From Hydrangea macrophylla (Eukaryota > Streptophyta > Magnoliopsida > Cornales > Hydrangeaceae), in NCBI GenBank assembly GCA_033977485.1, contig CM066987.1, forward strand, positions 84,625,588 through 84,689,587: DNA of 64,000 nucleotides. Reading direction: 5' to 3'. The position numbers and the translations under genes were made by a program. The number at the start of each line of letters is the position of its first letter. Positions within the stretch are counted from its first letter, which is position 1. Of this stretch, positions 11,098 to 22,951 are shown in pieces. The notes below the pieces were generated by a model. It searched no databases. It was given only the letters and a program-made list of their open reading frames with translations, and had not been told where the DNA came from.

Positions 11098-12741
11098 TAT
11101 GATTTATTGAAAAAATCAAAAGACAAAATGAATATATGTATATCAGAATTTGGCAATTTAAAATAAAAGAATCCTTAAAACTCTTATTTAAAATAAAGTC
11201 ACCGGAATATCAAAATGAAAGAGTAAAGCCTCTGTGTGGCAGTCAATACTCGATCTTTTAATTAATCATGACTTGTCTGTCATGCAACTCTTGCAAAACA
11301 AGTTATGACTCCCGAACCTATTTGATCTCTAAGTTTCTGAATAATGCCCTATGTGGGATCCATTATCCATAGCTTAGCTAGTGTGTTCCATTAACTAGGA
11401 TCCAATCACAACCGTTTCAAGTAGTGCTCCGTGTGGTGGTCACCCTTTAACACATCTGATTGATCCTATCCGCATGAAGTTCACATCTAGTAACCAATGA
11501 GTAGTGTACCCTCTGTATGGAATGATCACCCCTGGCGAGGTGACACGGAATGCACTACTCATCTTATAGTGAACCGTTAATGGAAGATCGTGGGTATTAT
11601 AAATAAGACCCTCTCCCACTAGATTTGATAGTAAAGGATTTTTGCTTTTGAAAAAATTGCATCCACACATTACCCATAAACATCTAATGTTTGCTAATGC
11701 GTTGAAACAGTTTTTGAATTTTAGAAAACTAGTTTTACGTGCATGCAAGTAGTAACAATATAATTAAATGCCAATCATAAACCAAGCACATAAAACAAAA
11801 AACTAAAATTGAAACAAAGGCATTCACTAATGCCTCTATCTCCAATGGCTCTATCTTTATAGAACCTCCTTCTTGGTTTGATCGCCTCCGGCTCCATCTT
11901 CATGGAAAATGGCTTCTCACTCCATCTCCATGGATTTTCTAATTCTATTACATTGGTCCTATGCTTCTTTCGAAGCTTACAATTTGTCTAGAAAAAGAAA
12001 TAGTAACTGTAGAATAAAAGGCTAGGGAAACTGGTGTGACTTTCCTATTCGCGGGATTGAAGTTGCAGCGCCCTTTACATATGCCTTAAAACCAAACCAA
12101 AATTAAATACAACATACACTAATCTCAAACATTCAAATACCAAATTTAAAACACTTGGTGCCATGGGAGATAGCGGACTAATCTTGCTACAAGAGGGTTA
12201 GTCGTACATGCATCCACGCATATATAACAAATATATGTAACTATTGAAAACACTAATTGATTCACACAGTACATAAACTCTTTATATACTGATTTAGAAC
12301 ATGCATCTCAGTTCTCTGTCCCAGTTAGATCGATCGACAAAGGTTCGATCGCTCGAACCTTCAATCGATTGTCAATCGATTGAACTTTCAGCTTCACAGA
12401 ATGTTTTGAAAAAATTATAACAAAAAATAATAAAGCATATATTTTAAAAAACTTTAAAACTGTGAATAGAACACATGGATAGAGAATCAGTCTCGATCGA
12501 TCGAACCCCATTCAATCGATCGAACAAAATCATGTTTGATCGATCGAAACCTGTTCGATCGCTTGAGAACAGAAGGTTCAATCGATCGAACCCACCATGC
12601 ATCCAATGCAATCACAGATTTGTATTCTGCTGCGAGACTGCTGCAAAAATAGATCTGTGATGATGTAGTTTCGAAAACAGTTCTAAAATTAATATACAAA
12701 TCAAAACTAGTGTTCCAAAATGCATTGATCTTGTCAGAATC
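11098..12741 (-). other. Copia 5' leader, noncoding
   Basis: No protein is recognisable in these 1.6 kb. Repeated phrases such as CTCCGTGTGG.GGTCACCC occur at 11220-11560. A palindrome island (12318-12600) with a TATA-like box is described separately. The leader is unusually long for a copia element even without the nested LTR. Confidence 0.6.
12281..12600 (-). repeat. TCGATCGA palindrome island plus TATA box in copia leader
   Basis: At least seven short palindromes occur at 12327-12385 and 12484-12597, all variants of TTCGATCGATCGAA. The best is AGGTTCGATCGCTCGAACCT at 12341-12360, two perfect 8-bp arms around TCGC. On the minus strand the box TATATAAAG lies at about 12283-12291, roughly 40 bp past the island. 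This repeats the arrangement in the element's own LTRs, which suggests an internal promoter or the remains of another LTR. Confidence 0.6.
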
Positions 12742-14003
12742 ATGATACAAAGAAAAAAAGTATACTTTATTTTCTAAGGATTTGTAGTGTGGAAGTAAAG
12801 GTCGAACCCACAGAGAGCACTTTAATTTTAAAACCTAAATTTAGTTAATTAAGGAAAACAGATTTTGAATTGATTTTAATTTAAACTAAGGACAATGAAA
12901 GCAAATCTAAATTATGAAAGCAATTAAAAGTTGTTTTAAATAGTAGTTAAAGTGAACATAGGATTGCAAATCCATCACTAGCTTCATAATAAGGGTATTT
13001 ATGCATTCAATTAGCTTATTACATTAGATGATAATGGGGAATTATAGCTACAAGCCCAATTCATCTGTCAAGAAGATAACTACGATTCAAGCACCAACAC
13101 AATTCATCTTCGGTTAGCACGGATTGTCTCACACGCAACTAGGGTTGCAAGACAATCCGTCTTTCCTGAGCATGAACTATTCAGCTACTTGATATCACAA
13201 TTCAATTAAGCACCATTAGATGTAAATAATCCATACAAGCACAGCAAATATAGATCATTGAGCACTTCACATTCAAAATAGATCTAAGACAAGAATAAAC
13301 TTTGAAAGTAATGATTTGATCAATAGAAGTGCGATTTTATTATAAAAATCCTCTAAACATGTAATCATCATCAATGATAATAAAACTAAAAGAAAAACAT
13401 AAATAACACCCTATTACTTGGGCTAGGGTTTCATTGAAACCCTAGATCTAGGTTTAGTTGGCCATAGAATTGATGAACGGTAAGAGGTTGTTAGAGGAGG
13501 CCATGGAAATCCTTGGTCTTCTTCTTCTTCTTGTTGCTTCCCTCTCTTCAATGGCTGAAGTTTTGGTTATATATTATTGTGTATATGAGTGTGTAACCCC
13601 AATATTGAATTAAAATAGGGTATATATAGATTTGGAGCAAGTTTGGAGGCTTTCCTAAACCTATTTGCACTGAAACTGCTATATTTTACAGTCTGGACGT
13701 AATTAGGCAATTTCGTTCACGTGGAGATCTTTAGTACACTGAAATACACAACTTTGATTTTATATAGGTCACGCGAACGGGCCGCGCGAGCGCGTAATTG
13801 GGTAGGCGGGCTGCTCGTGCGAGGTGCCTTTTCTGCTTCTTTTCTTCTGCTTTTTCACCCCATTTAGCCTGGAATCCTTACTTTTCTCCAAATCCTGACA
13901 AAAAATAGAAAATGAAATAAAAAATACAATAAAATAGGATAAAACAGCTAACAAATGTGAATTAAGACGTGTAATTAGAATTTGTTCTCTCCCGATCACA
14001 CAT
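12742..14003 (-). mobile_element. LTR (probably solo) nested in copia leader
   Basis: On the minus strand the segment begins about TGTGATCGGGAGAGAAC (14001) and ends about CTTTGTATCA (12742). The 3' part has GTGGGTTCGACCTTTACTTCC, which resembles LTR ends at 61085-61148 and 62124-62200. It carries a TATA box (CTATATATACCC, 13617-13630) and a GCGCGAGCG-type palindrome island about 140 bp upstream (13767-13829). It interrupts the copia leader about 18 bp after the primer site. I could not find a clean target duplication, so the ends are uncertain by several bases. Confidence 0.62.
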
Positions 14004-14020
14004 CTATAGATCCAAACAAG

Positions 14021-14036
14021 CCTGGCTCGGATACCA
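14021..14036 (-). other. Primer binding site, copia element (tRNA-iMet)
   Basis: The minus strand reads TGGTATCCGAGCCAGG two bases after the 5' LTR end. It differs by one base from the TGGTATCAGAGCC complement of initiator tRNA-Met used by most plant copia elements. It fixes the 5' LTR end at 14039. Confidence 0.88.
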
Positions 14037-14038
14037 AT

Positions 14039-15511
14039 TGTAGGAAAATTAGGTTTAAAAACAATTTTAAACGCACAGCAGAAAGATCAAGTTATAAAAA
14101 CTTATTAGTAGCATGGATCTACTACTCATTAACTCCATAGATGCATACAAGAGGAAAGAAGAGTTACACCTTAGTGTCTTGAACCCAATTCTAAAATCTC
14201 TGATCTTCTGGTAGATGCAGCAGCCTCCACTAGGTTGTCTTCACCCTTATGACTCCTACGGATGCCTGTCGGAAAGACTAGAGATGGTGGGATCTCTAAT
14301 ATGGAGGATAGAGAAGGTTTGGGAAGTCTAAAACAGTTTATGCAGCTTCTGATATTATAAAATGACGAACTCAGATTTTTGAACACAGCCTCCCTATTTA
14401 TAGATTCCCAGAACCAACCTAACGTTCAAGCAATCTAAGTAGCTTCGATCGATCGAACCTGTCTAGACTTCAATTGATCGAGAGACTCCTTCGATCGATC
14501 AAACCTGTCTTGACAAGATCCTCATGTGCCTTTCCAAGCATCCTAGCGAAGCTAAGAGTGGGACCTCCTAGGTTATTTATTGTTGGCTCAGACCAGTTAT
14601 TAATTGCCATGATCAAACTCTTTGATCAACAAACTAACCAACTGGTCTGTTAACGTTTACTCCTCTACAAAACGATAACTAATCTCCAATACAACAGAAC
14701 ATATCTAAAGCGATAACTAGACTTGTATGGTGTACTAATGTCCTTATACCGTCAGTATTCATAATCATATTCAGGTAGTCGGATAACTATTACTATCAAC
14801 TAAAATCATGATTACTTCTTGTATTCCTTGAGTCCCATTCACCTCGCATGATTACCAAACATGTTGATAACTACTTATCAACAAGACTAAAGTTCTCAGT
14901 AATCAACTTGGTGGCATTCTCAAGGGAATGCTTACTCTTTATCAGAGGGTAGATTCTATCTTGACAACATATGTTCATAACTCTATGAACATGACATACC
15001 CAAGATACCCAGGTGTTGATCTTTTATAGACCTCACTGATTGTTAAGTCAAAGCAGCCATATCCATAGTCTGTGTTCATAATCATCTCAAGATTGATAAC
15101 ACGTACCTTATACAAGTTATGAGTTCCTATCGACTGTTGACAGTCTTGATTGTCAATAGGAAAGCTCGGGTCTGTCAATGCACTATAAGCACTAGCATAT
15201 TAACTAAGAGCTAAACTCTAGTGATTGAGATTCATCACTCCATCCAATGGTAGTTAATCATACTATATTGTAAACCTGATGAGATATCCAGTCTCATCAT
15301 CCACTATGACAAATTCTAAGTATCTATGAATAGTAATTCATATCTCGCTTATATGTATCTCATAAACACACGAATTACTTACTATGATACTTAAGGATTA
15401 ACAATCATCTCATGAAAGAAACATATATAATGAAATGTAAATCTGATATTCATATATTAAAATGTCAATGTCTCATACATAAAGTAATGGTTTAAGAGTA
15501 CAAACCCAACA
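14039..15511 (-). mobile_element. 5' LTR of copia element, complete
   Basis: On the minus strand it begins TGTTGGGTTTGTACTC at 15511 and ends TTTTCCTACA at 14039, directly before the primer site. The TATA box CTATAAATAGGG lies at 14394-14403. Just upstream is a TCGATCGA island (about 14430-14515) including the perfect 14-bp palindrome TTCGATCGATCGAA at 14444-14457. The copy is 1473 bp long. Confidence 0.92.
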
Positions 15512-16264
15512 ATTCGAGTAGGAAGAATTAGTCATACTTTCATTAACTTTGTTAGGGGTGATCACAACAGACATAGCAATAGTAAGATGCCTCATATGGG
15601 CCATTACAGACTCCGGGGAGGGGGGGTACTTATCACTAGACTCGAAGACCCACTCTTTGTTGACTCCTTGCTTGAGCTCCATGGTGTCGCAGTCTGGTAG
15701 CTTTCCCTCTACATCCCATCCTTCTATCATTGCTCTTTCTAGCTCTTCCTTGTAATTTTCCTTGTCTTTTTCTAGTACCTCTTCCACTATATCCTCGACA
15801 TTCTCTTCCTCGATCTCGGCTTCCATAACCTCTTTTGGGCCTTTTTCTTTAGTTTTCATGCTTTCTTTACCCAACAGATTCTACATAACTAGGAATTCTA
15901 GCGTACCGATTCAATCTTTAATAGTGGCAGACTTCACGGGTACTTGTAAATATGGGTCTTCATGTTTGGAGAATTCATGGGGGAAGAAGATCTCAAACCT
16001 TGGCTTTAAGCAATTGTCTTTCTGATCCACCCATGGCTTTGGAAATCCACAGAAGGGGAAATCTTCTCCTTCCTTCACAAAGCACCCATTGAGTGTTTTT
16101 TGATACGGGACCATCGGTGCATCAACTACCTTCTTCTTTTCCCTCAATTCCTTATTAGGTGGCCAATAACCCAAACCATGAGTATGAGTTTGTGTAGGGA
16201 TTCTTGGAAACTCTGGCAGACCTTGATGATTTTTACTCAGTCCCATTCCCGGGAAGAAATCCAT
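15512..16264 (-). pseudogene. Protease-to-RT linker of Tat#1 with G-patch-like segment
   Basis: The upper part (16264-15911) reads MDFFPGMGLSKNHQGLPEFP. This is the glycine-rich, G-patch-like motif typical between protease and RT in Tat/Ogre-type elements, and a tryptophan/proline-rich region follows. The lower part (15874-15512) is strongly acidic (EIEEENVEDIVEEVLEK), then KEWVFESSDKYPPSPESVMAHMRHLTIAMSV. The frame runs into the copia LTR at 15511, and the residues after that point belong to the LTR. Stops separate the two parts near 15905. It continues the element whose RT is at 4848-5899, but the RT N-terminus is missing between them. Confidence 0.72.
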
Positions 16265-16429
16265 CTTTTACATAATTCTAGCGACTAACGGGCTTACATA
16301 CTGATCGAAATATTACAATAAGAACTCCCTTGGCTTTACTCCCTCCAACATGTTGATGAACTTAAACCCTTCTAGACTTGTTTCCTCTTCTTGCAACTGT
16401 ACCTCCAGAACTAGTGCGCTTGACAAAGC

Positions 16430-16800
16430 TCAGACACACGGATCCAACTATCTCCAAGAATATCACGGACCTTATTTTCCCAAACACACTTAACTTTCTA
16501 ATGAATTGTTAATGGTATGGCACCTAGACTATCCAACCACGGCCTACCCAGTAGTAAGTTGAAAGAGGCAGGGATGTCAATGATCTGAAACTCAGCTTCT
16601 TTTTCAAAAGGCCCGACGGTGAGATTGAGGAAGATTATACCCATGATCTTCCTTTGGGTGTTGTCATATGCTTTTACCTTATACTCAGATGGTATGAAAG
16701 TTAACTCATAGACTCATTCGCTTGGCTGTTCAGAAAGAGCATAAGTTTAGAGCAGACCCGTTGTCTACAAGACAAGCGGGTATGGTATTTCCCAAGCATT
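16430..16800 (-). pseudogene. Retropepsin (protease) of Tat#1
   Basis: The minus strand reads CLVDNGSALNLCSF near 16790-16745, the aspartic protease active site in its Tat form (DNGS). Then come GIIFLNLTVGPFEKEAEFQ and the flap/second-loop region DIPASFNLLLGRPWLDSLGAIP. The protease would cut the gag-pol polyprotein inside particles. A stop follows LTIH near 16500 and another falls between the two blocks near 16742. The catalytic Asp is present, but the protein is not continuous. Confidence 0.78.
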
Positions 16801-16938
16801 CAACAATGATATACAGCAGTTTATTATAAATGGGCCCTCCGGGGGTAGATCATCTAAAGAGGAGGTAATAGCCAAAATTGGAATTCTATCGATCATTCCC
16901 ATATGGTCCTCCGGTTCTGTGTGGATAGAAGCATCAGA

Positions 16939-18898
16939 CTAATTTAAGGCACCTAGGACTACCTGCCTGTGTCGTTTAGAAGCAATCAATAACCCCCAGA
17001 TAGTGATGTTGGCCTGTGTCTTCTTTGTTTGTTTCAAAACCCTATCTTCATCCTCTTCTTCATTCATCTTCCCTTTTCCTTTGTCTAACTCCCTCCTCGG
17101 GTGATCTTCTTCTAGCACATGCAGTTGAAAGTGTCTACCTGATCGGATTAGGTGACTGACCTCCTCTCTTGCCCACAAATTGTCAATTTTTGAAGCAACT
17201 TTTGAACTTTCTTTCCCATTTCTGTCTCTTCGTAACTCTCATACCACAGATCATCTTCCACCTAATCTATATCTTGACTATCAGCTTTGTTACTTTCTTG
17301 AACCCACCAATCCATTTGCTTTGTCATTTCCTCTTTACACAGCCCTGACTAATTCCTAAGAGTGCAGATCTTAGTCTCTTTTGGCAACCGGTAATGCTTC
17401 CTTGGTTTCCTAACTTTAGTAATTAGTCCGGATGGATCAAAGGTTGTCTCTTCTAGCCCCAAGAAATAGAGGACCTGTGGCAGTGGTACAGCGTGATGAT
17501 TCGACAGTAGATTTCTAGTAACGTTTGGGGCTTTGACAGGCGGCTCAAATATTATTTTGCTATCGATGAGATCTTGAATTTCATGCCTCAACCTTGTGCA
17601 CCGATCCATAGCATGACTTTTTGTTGGTGAAATTTGCAATATAGAACCTCCCAAAAGCTCGATAAAAGCAAATTCGGTAAAGATCGAGGTTCCAACGGAC
17701 GAAGATGTCCTTTTGCCATCAGCCTGTCAATGGCAGTTGATAGTGAAACTCCTAAATTAGAAAACTGTCTTTGTGGCTTATCTGTCCCTGGTCGAACTCT
17801 CATTATGTCAAACTTCCTTTTTTGTTCGTTTAAGGCCTTGACATCGATAGAGCCTGAGAGACCTCTGGAATGTCCCCTATTTGACCTGTAGTTTGGCCTC
17901 CTGTACATGTTCGGTTGCTCCTCTTTCTTGATTACCCATTCCTGGATTGCATCCTCTATCCTTGTCCCCACGTTAAAGATCACCAAAAGTATTGATTGAC
18001 TAGAACCTCATCTTTTCTTAGTAAACAAGTTGACGATTCTTCATTAACATCCGGATTTGCTCTTTCTCGGACGGCCTCTGTACCATCTTAGCTGTCTCCC
18101 CTCCATCTACTCAAGTATTTAGCAAATGATTCCTTGTTCCCTTGCTTGGTGGTTTCCAAATCCTGGACTGTGACATCCAAGTCTTGATTGTACTCGTACT
18201 ATGCTATGAATGACTTAACCACCTCTTCCTAGACCCTAGTCTTGCTTGGTTCGAGTATGAGATACCAGGCCAAGGTGGCCCAATTAAAGTTTGCTAAAAT
18301 AGGATGGTCATCATGGTGGTGCTCAATCCACTAGGCTAGAAAGCTCCAATACACATCCTTACATGGCTGCAAGGATTCACTGTTCCGTCAAACTTGTCAA
18401 AGACAGGCATTTCAAAATCGGCAGGCAGTGTCTCGTGGACCCCTTCGTATAACCCTTCTAGTTCCAACAAATAGGTATCAACTCCCTGAGCCTTACGTAC
18501 CACTATCTCCAGCTTCTCAACTTTCTCAGCCATTACCCTTTCTTTCTCAGTCTTCTCTCTTTCCTTGTCAGCTCGTAGTATGTCATCCCTCTGTGCCTCC
18601 TGATCATCGAACCAGTCTTCTTCCCTTGCCACTGGAGGCAGTGGTCGATAACTTGTAGGTTTGCAGGTGGTGGCTGGCAGGTCATTGCTTCTATCATATT
18701 CATCATGTGGTTCATGTTCTCAACCTGTCGCCTCATGTGCTCTTCTTGCCTTTCCACTATTGCCCTCAACTCTGCTACTTCCCTGGTATTCTCTTTGTGT
18801 GCCGTTTGACTGTTACTTTCTCTTTGTACTAATCCCACCACCGTACCTCTAAACCAGATGCTATTTTTGCCCAACAAAAGAATTTTAATGATTTTCAA
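16939..18898 (-). pseudogene. Gag of Tat#1
   Basis: In order on the minus strand: a coiled-coil-like N-terminus (REVAELRAIVERQEEHMRR, 18898-18700); a charged linker (EKTEKERVMAEKVEKLE); the capsid motif LPADFEMPVFDKFDGTVNPCSHVRM (18440-18350); decayed capsid to 18000; a basic patch; and the zinc-finger region YCKFHQQKSHAMDRCTRLRHEIQDLID, assembled from two frames at about 17650-17560. At least five stops or shifts break it. The zinc motif is the Tat-type C-H-C form, not the chromovirus CCHC knuckle. Gag binds element RNA and forms particles. The first ATG at 18898 is uncertain. Confidence 0.75.
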
Positions 18899-19858
18899 AA
18901 GACTTTCATTTTATTATTTTCCTTTACCATTATCTTTTGATTTCATTTTTGAAAGATACTTAGTGAAACTTTCATGAATGGATCATATGTCACACGGATG
19001 TAATGCGTGTGTGTGTGTGTGTGTGTGTGCCTATTCTATATGCAAAAGGAAAAGAAAATCCTAATCCTAACACAAAAGACACATAACCGCATAAAATCCT
19101 TACTCATGTCAAATGCGCCAATTTCACCTCTCATTGCAATCCTCACTACCCTTTCAAAGGTTGGATATTCTTAAAATTCATTTGGACCTTTTCTTTAAAA
19201 GAGTGGTTTTTTTAAAATATTTTTTGGATAAAATATGATGAACAATCAAAATCTGTCTTTAACAGTGAACTTTGAATTCTTGGACAGGAGTATCACATGA
19301 TTGGATAATTATCACACTTTTCATGAATTCGGATGCATACAAGGTCAATGATGCTTAGCTAGACATGATATAAGAGATGTAATCTTATAATCAAGTTCAA
19401 GCATTTTCCCAAATGTCACAAGACATGAGGAAGAATTGCTCAAAAAGTGATTAAGATGTTACACATCTTTCATCAAGCAAGTATCGTCATCATCTCAAGT
19501 ATTCCCTTCCGGGCATACAAAACTTTCTAGCACATAACCCTAATCAAGAATTGATTTCCTAAGATTGAAAGGTTCTATAGAAGCTATCATGTAAAAGCAG
19601 AGTTTTGGTCAAATAAGGTATCCTTGACACACATCCGATAGGATGCTTCATATACCAATGCATGGTACGAGATCAAGGGTAATCACACAGACCCATGATA
19701 ACTTGACCGACCGGGCTACCCCGAGCCTCCAAGGTCATAGTTCTGTGCGATCGACTGGCGAGACATGCAAGTGCAGCGCAATAGGCACACAAAAATTAAT
19801 TAATTTGATTAACAGAATGTTTTCAAGTCTAATCCTCAAATGAACCCAAAATCAAAAT
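18899..19858 (-). other. Tat#1 5' leader, noncoding
   Basis: No coding potential is recognised. It contains a (GT)n microsatellite at about 19006-19029. A Tat leader of about 1 kb between the primer site and gag is plausible. Confidence 0.6.
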
Positions 19859-19909
19859 TCTGGTCTGCGAAACCAGAGATTCTGGGTTCGATCACCAGCA
19901 TAGTTTCCA
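19859..19909 (-). other. Extended primer binding site: antisense of a whole tRNA 3' half
   Basis: Read on the plus strand, this is a tRNA 3' half at canonical numbering. The anticodon stem is CTGGT/ACCAG with the 7-nt loop CTGCGAA (anticodon GCG). The variable loop is AGATT. The T arm is CTGGG-TTCGATC-ACCAG. A 7-nt acceptor strand CATAGTT, discriminator T and CCA at 19907-19909 follow. On the minus strand the element therefore begins TGG three bases after the 5' LTR, as a primer site must, but the match runs about 50 nt instead of the usual 18 or fewer. The T-arm and variable region resemble plant tRNA-Arg, from memory. No D arm or acceptor 5' strand is present upstream, so this is not a tRNA gene. 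Confidence 0.72.
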
Positions 19910-19912
19910 GAT

Positions 19913-22900
19913 TATGGATATCGCAGGCTAACAACGCTTTTTAAATGTTTTCCAAATTCAAATACGAGTTGTCACTTAATTTTTAAAAAGGAAAATTAAG
20001 AAACCATTTAAAAGCAAACTGATCTTCTGGGAAACCAGAGGTTAACTAGGTCCGGGGATTATGGAATGAGAAGGGAAGGAGCCCGACGGACTAAAACACC
20101 CCCTCTCATCCTATCTTACAATAGGCCTCTACTCAACATCCTTTTAATCAAATTACTAACTTAAGTATGCCCTCAACAAATACACAGATATAGATACACA
20201 TTACAAAAGCATGTCGAAAGAGTGTAAAATTACTAATGATAAAATTCATACAAAACCACATAATTCAAGTAGCAAGCAAGATGATATCCAATAGAGAACA
20301 ATGAAACTTACCCGGGATCCAGCAGCGATATAGAAACGTGCAATGCATAGACAAAATATAAAACCTAAGAAAAGGTCTCTAATGCATATATACACATAAA
20401 TCAAGACCAAATCTAAGGTGTCGCACATGGAGTCAAAAATTAATAAATCAAGAAATAAATAAGCTAGAGAGGAGTTTGAGAAATCATACCTTAATAGCGC
20501 TACAAAACAAAGGGTTAGTCCACATGCTTTAAATAAGATATAATATTGAATCCTAAGTAACATTCCTAAACTTCTAGCAATCTATCCAAACATGAAAGAA
20601 TTGGCATAATCATGAATTCCAACGTAACATCTCTATAGATATACAAGTCTCAACTAGGAGCCAATATAATGTCCATATAGAGATGACGTAATCCCAACAT
20701 GATGATCACAAGGAACCCTTAATTATGTTCAACTAATATGGCTTAACACAATACAAAATGATGTCCTAATTACTAGAACTAATACATGTGTGATGAATGT
20801 ATGAATATGAACAAGAGTAAGCTATGCACTATTCATTGATTTGGATCATTTAGCCTCTAGATTTAAGCCTAATTAATCATTATTAAAACAAGGTTTAAGC
20901 CCTAGGTCATAGAAAAGTCATTAGATCATTTACAAAGTTTATTAAATCTGTGACAGAATTCTAAAAATTACAGAGTGCAGACCAGATTTTCAAAAAATGA
21001 AAAATCATATTTCAACGGTTTGATCTTAATGATTTTTGAGCATGTTGTGATTATATGAGTCTAATTTCTAACCCCAAAAGAAAATTGAAGATCAAACGGT
21101 TCAATATCTGGGAATTGGACAAACACCAGACATTACTTAGAATTTTACAACTCTTTGTCCAGAGATTTTGTATGATTTTCTAAAAATAGTAAACAAATCT
21201 GAATGACTCTAATTTTTTAGGAGATCTTATTAACACATTAAACTTTATGGAAAAAATTATTTGAAGTCGGGAATGTTGATTAAGGCTCTGATTCATCCAT
21301 TTTAAAAGGGTGTTACTGTTCTGAAATTTTGGACGGAGAGCAGCTAGTTTACAAATCCTAAGACCAAACCACCTTAATCATGGAATCTCATTAAAACAAA
21401 AAATTCACTGGTAGATTTTTGTGTTATGAATACTCTCTAATTGGTCTCATTCAATTCCAATGAATCATGATTTAATAAAAAAATCCTTGATCAAAATTGG
21501 TTTATGAATTCACTGCACCATTGTTGAGTTCATCATTTTTTTTGGTTAAATCTATTAACCAATCCATAGAGGTTGACTCATCCTAAGACTAATTTTCCTT
21601 CCCATTGATGGTCATTGGAGATTAAAAAAATGATTAATCCATGTGAGTCTCAATGAAACATGGAAAGGATTCCATAAGACTTCAAACTAGAAGACCTAAG
21701 TCATGATCTAAGACTTGGACGTACTAATTATATATGGATATGATTATTCTCATTTAAATCACAAGTTCATAGAGAATTTAAAAGGCCAACTCAAAAGAAT
21801 CAAATGAGATATTAAGGACCTCATGAATCCCAAGAGAGGGGCACAACAAAAGAAATGAAATCAAAATTCAAATGACATTCCAAGTTAGACTTCTCTTTGT
21901 AACTTATTTGGCCTTAAACCCATGGCTATTTAGATCCAAATCAAATAGAAACATATAGGAGTTCAATCACAATTCTAGTGGTGTGTGATGAAATGAGATG
22001 GGAAGAGACTTTTGAAAAATGTGTAAAAGATCCTAAGTAGTTCTATGAATTGTGATTGAACTTAAATTGAAGACTAGTCTAAAGTTTACATCCAATTATC
22101 CTCAACTAATTTGTGTTTTTGAGGTCTTCCAAAGGCTTTTCAAGTTCTTCTTCCAACTTTTGCAACTCCCTAATTTTCTCAATTCTCTCTAAGATTATAC
22201 CTAATTATCTCTAAGAACATCAAGACTTAAGAGATTCAAGATTTTAGATTCAAGTCTTAAAAAATCAAGATCAAGATCCCTTGTAATGGGATATTCACTC
22301 CCTTTACATAGGCAAAATTTTGAGGGGTATTTCAATAATTTTAAGGTGAAAACCCTAATTCCGGATGTACTTGTGTTGATATAAAATGTACTATTTCAAA
22401 AAGCAGATTTTTGAAAAACACAGTACTTGGTGGAGTTGTCTGGGGCGCTCAGTAAGTACTGGACCGGCACTCGTTAATTGCTACGACGGCACTCATTAAA
22501 TGCCACAACGACACTCATGGAGTGCCACAGACAACTCGCGAACTGCCGTCTTTTGTTCACCTTGTTTTGCCTTGTTTTCAACTTCTTTTTCTTTTTATTA
22601 TTCTTTTCATCCATTTTCTTGCTTCCAGAACTGCTTCTAATTTGCGACAATTGGTGAGTTGTCTGCGGCAGTCAGTCAGTCAGTGTCAGTGCGGCACTTA
22701 CTGAATGCTGGTCTGGCAGTCAGTGAGTGCCGTTGCGGCACAGCGTGACTGACGCAGGCTTCGCCACATGCCGTTTTCTTCTATTCTTCCCTTTTCCTCT
22801 TTTTTCCTTTTTCGTTTCTTTTGAATTGAAGAGCCTTTCGAAGAGCTTGAATCACCTCGAAAACCCTAAGTTCATTCGGACATTGTCATCACCGGACCTT

Positions 22901-22951
22901 AAGGTAACACTCCCCTTAATTCAACGTTTTGTCAAAATCGGGGTGTCTACA
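19913..22951 (-). mobile_element. 5' LTR of Tat#1 (Tat-A family)
   Basis: On the minus strand it begins TGTAGACACCCCGATTTTGAC at 22951 and ends TATCCATA at 19913 (TATCCACA in sister copies). It is homologous over its length to the solo LTRs 39348-42370 and 57032-60415. The extended primer site follows at 19909, and gag lies further along the same strand. It cuts the 3' LTR of Tekay#1 at 22951/22952. It contains a large GGCACTCA...TGAGTGCC palindrome island (22436-22750). A decayed primer-like motif TGACAACTC lies about 60 bp before its end. Confidence 0.9.
22436..22750. repeat. Palindrome island of GGCACTCA units in Tat-A LTR
   Basis: At least eight variants of GGCACTCA and its complement TGAGTGCC alternate here, spaced by about 10-25 bp. 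This makes short imperfect hairpins. Matching islands are at 39771-39835 and 57597-57715 in the other two copies. The TATA box that follows in the sister copies is decayed here (CTATGTAAAG, near 22307). Confidence 0.75.

Larger units (their letters stand above)
5899..15511 (-). mobile_element. Ty1/copia element nested in Tat#1
   Basis: The minus-strand order is 5' LTR 14039-15511, tRNA-Met primer site 14021-14036, long leader, gag 11097-10243, protease/integrase, RT-RNase H ending at 7113, polypurine tract, and 3' LTR from 7097 down to the truncation at 5899. Integrase before RT is the defining copia order. The two LTRs are alike over the shared part. In one stretch of about 130 bp (6121 and 14533 onward) I count roughly 7 differences, about 5 percent, so the insertion is fairly old. 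The right flank is ATTCG at 15512. The left TSD cannot be seen because that LTR end is deleted. A further LTR (12742-14003) is nested in the leader. Confidence 0.9.

Noticed and set aside
19859..19909. tRNA gene with anticodon GCG
   Set aside because: Only positions 27-76 are present. There is no D arm or acceptor 5' strand, and CCA is encoded. Its position right after an LTR fits a primer site.
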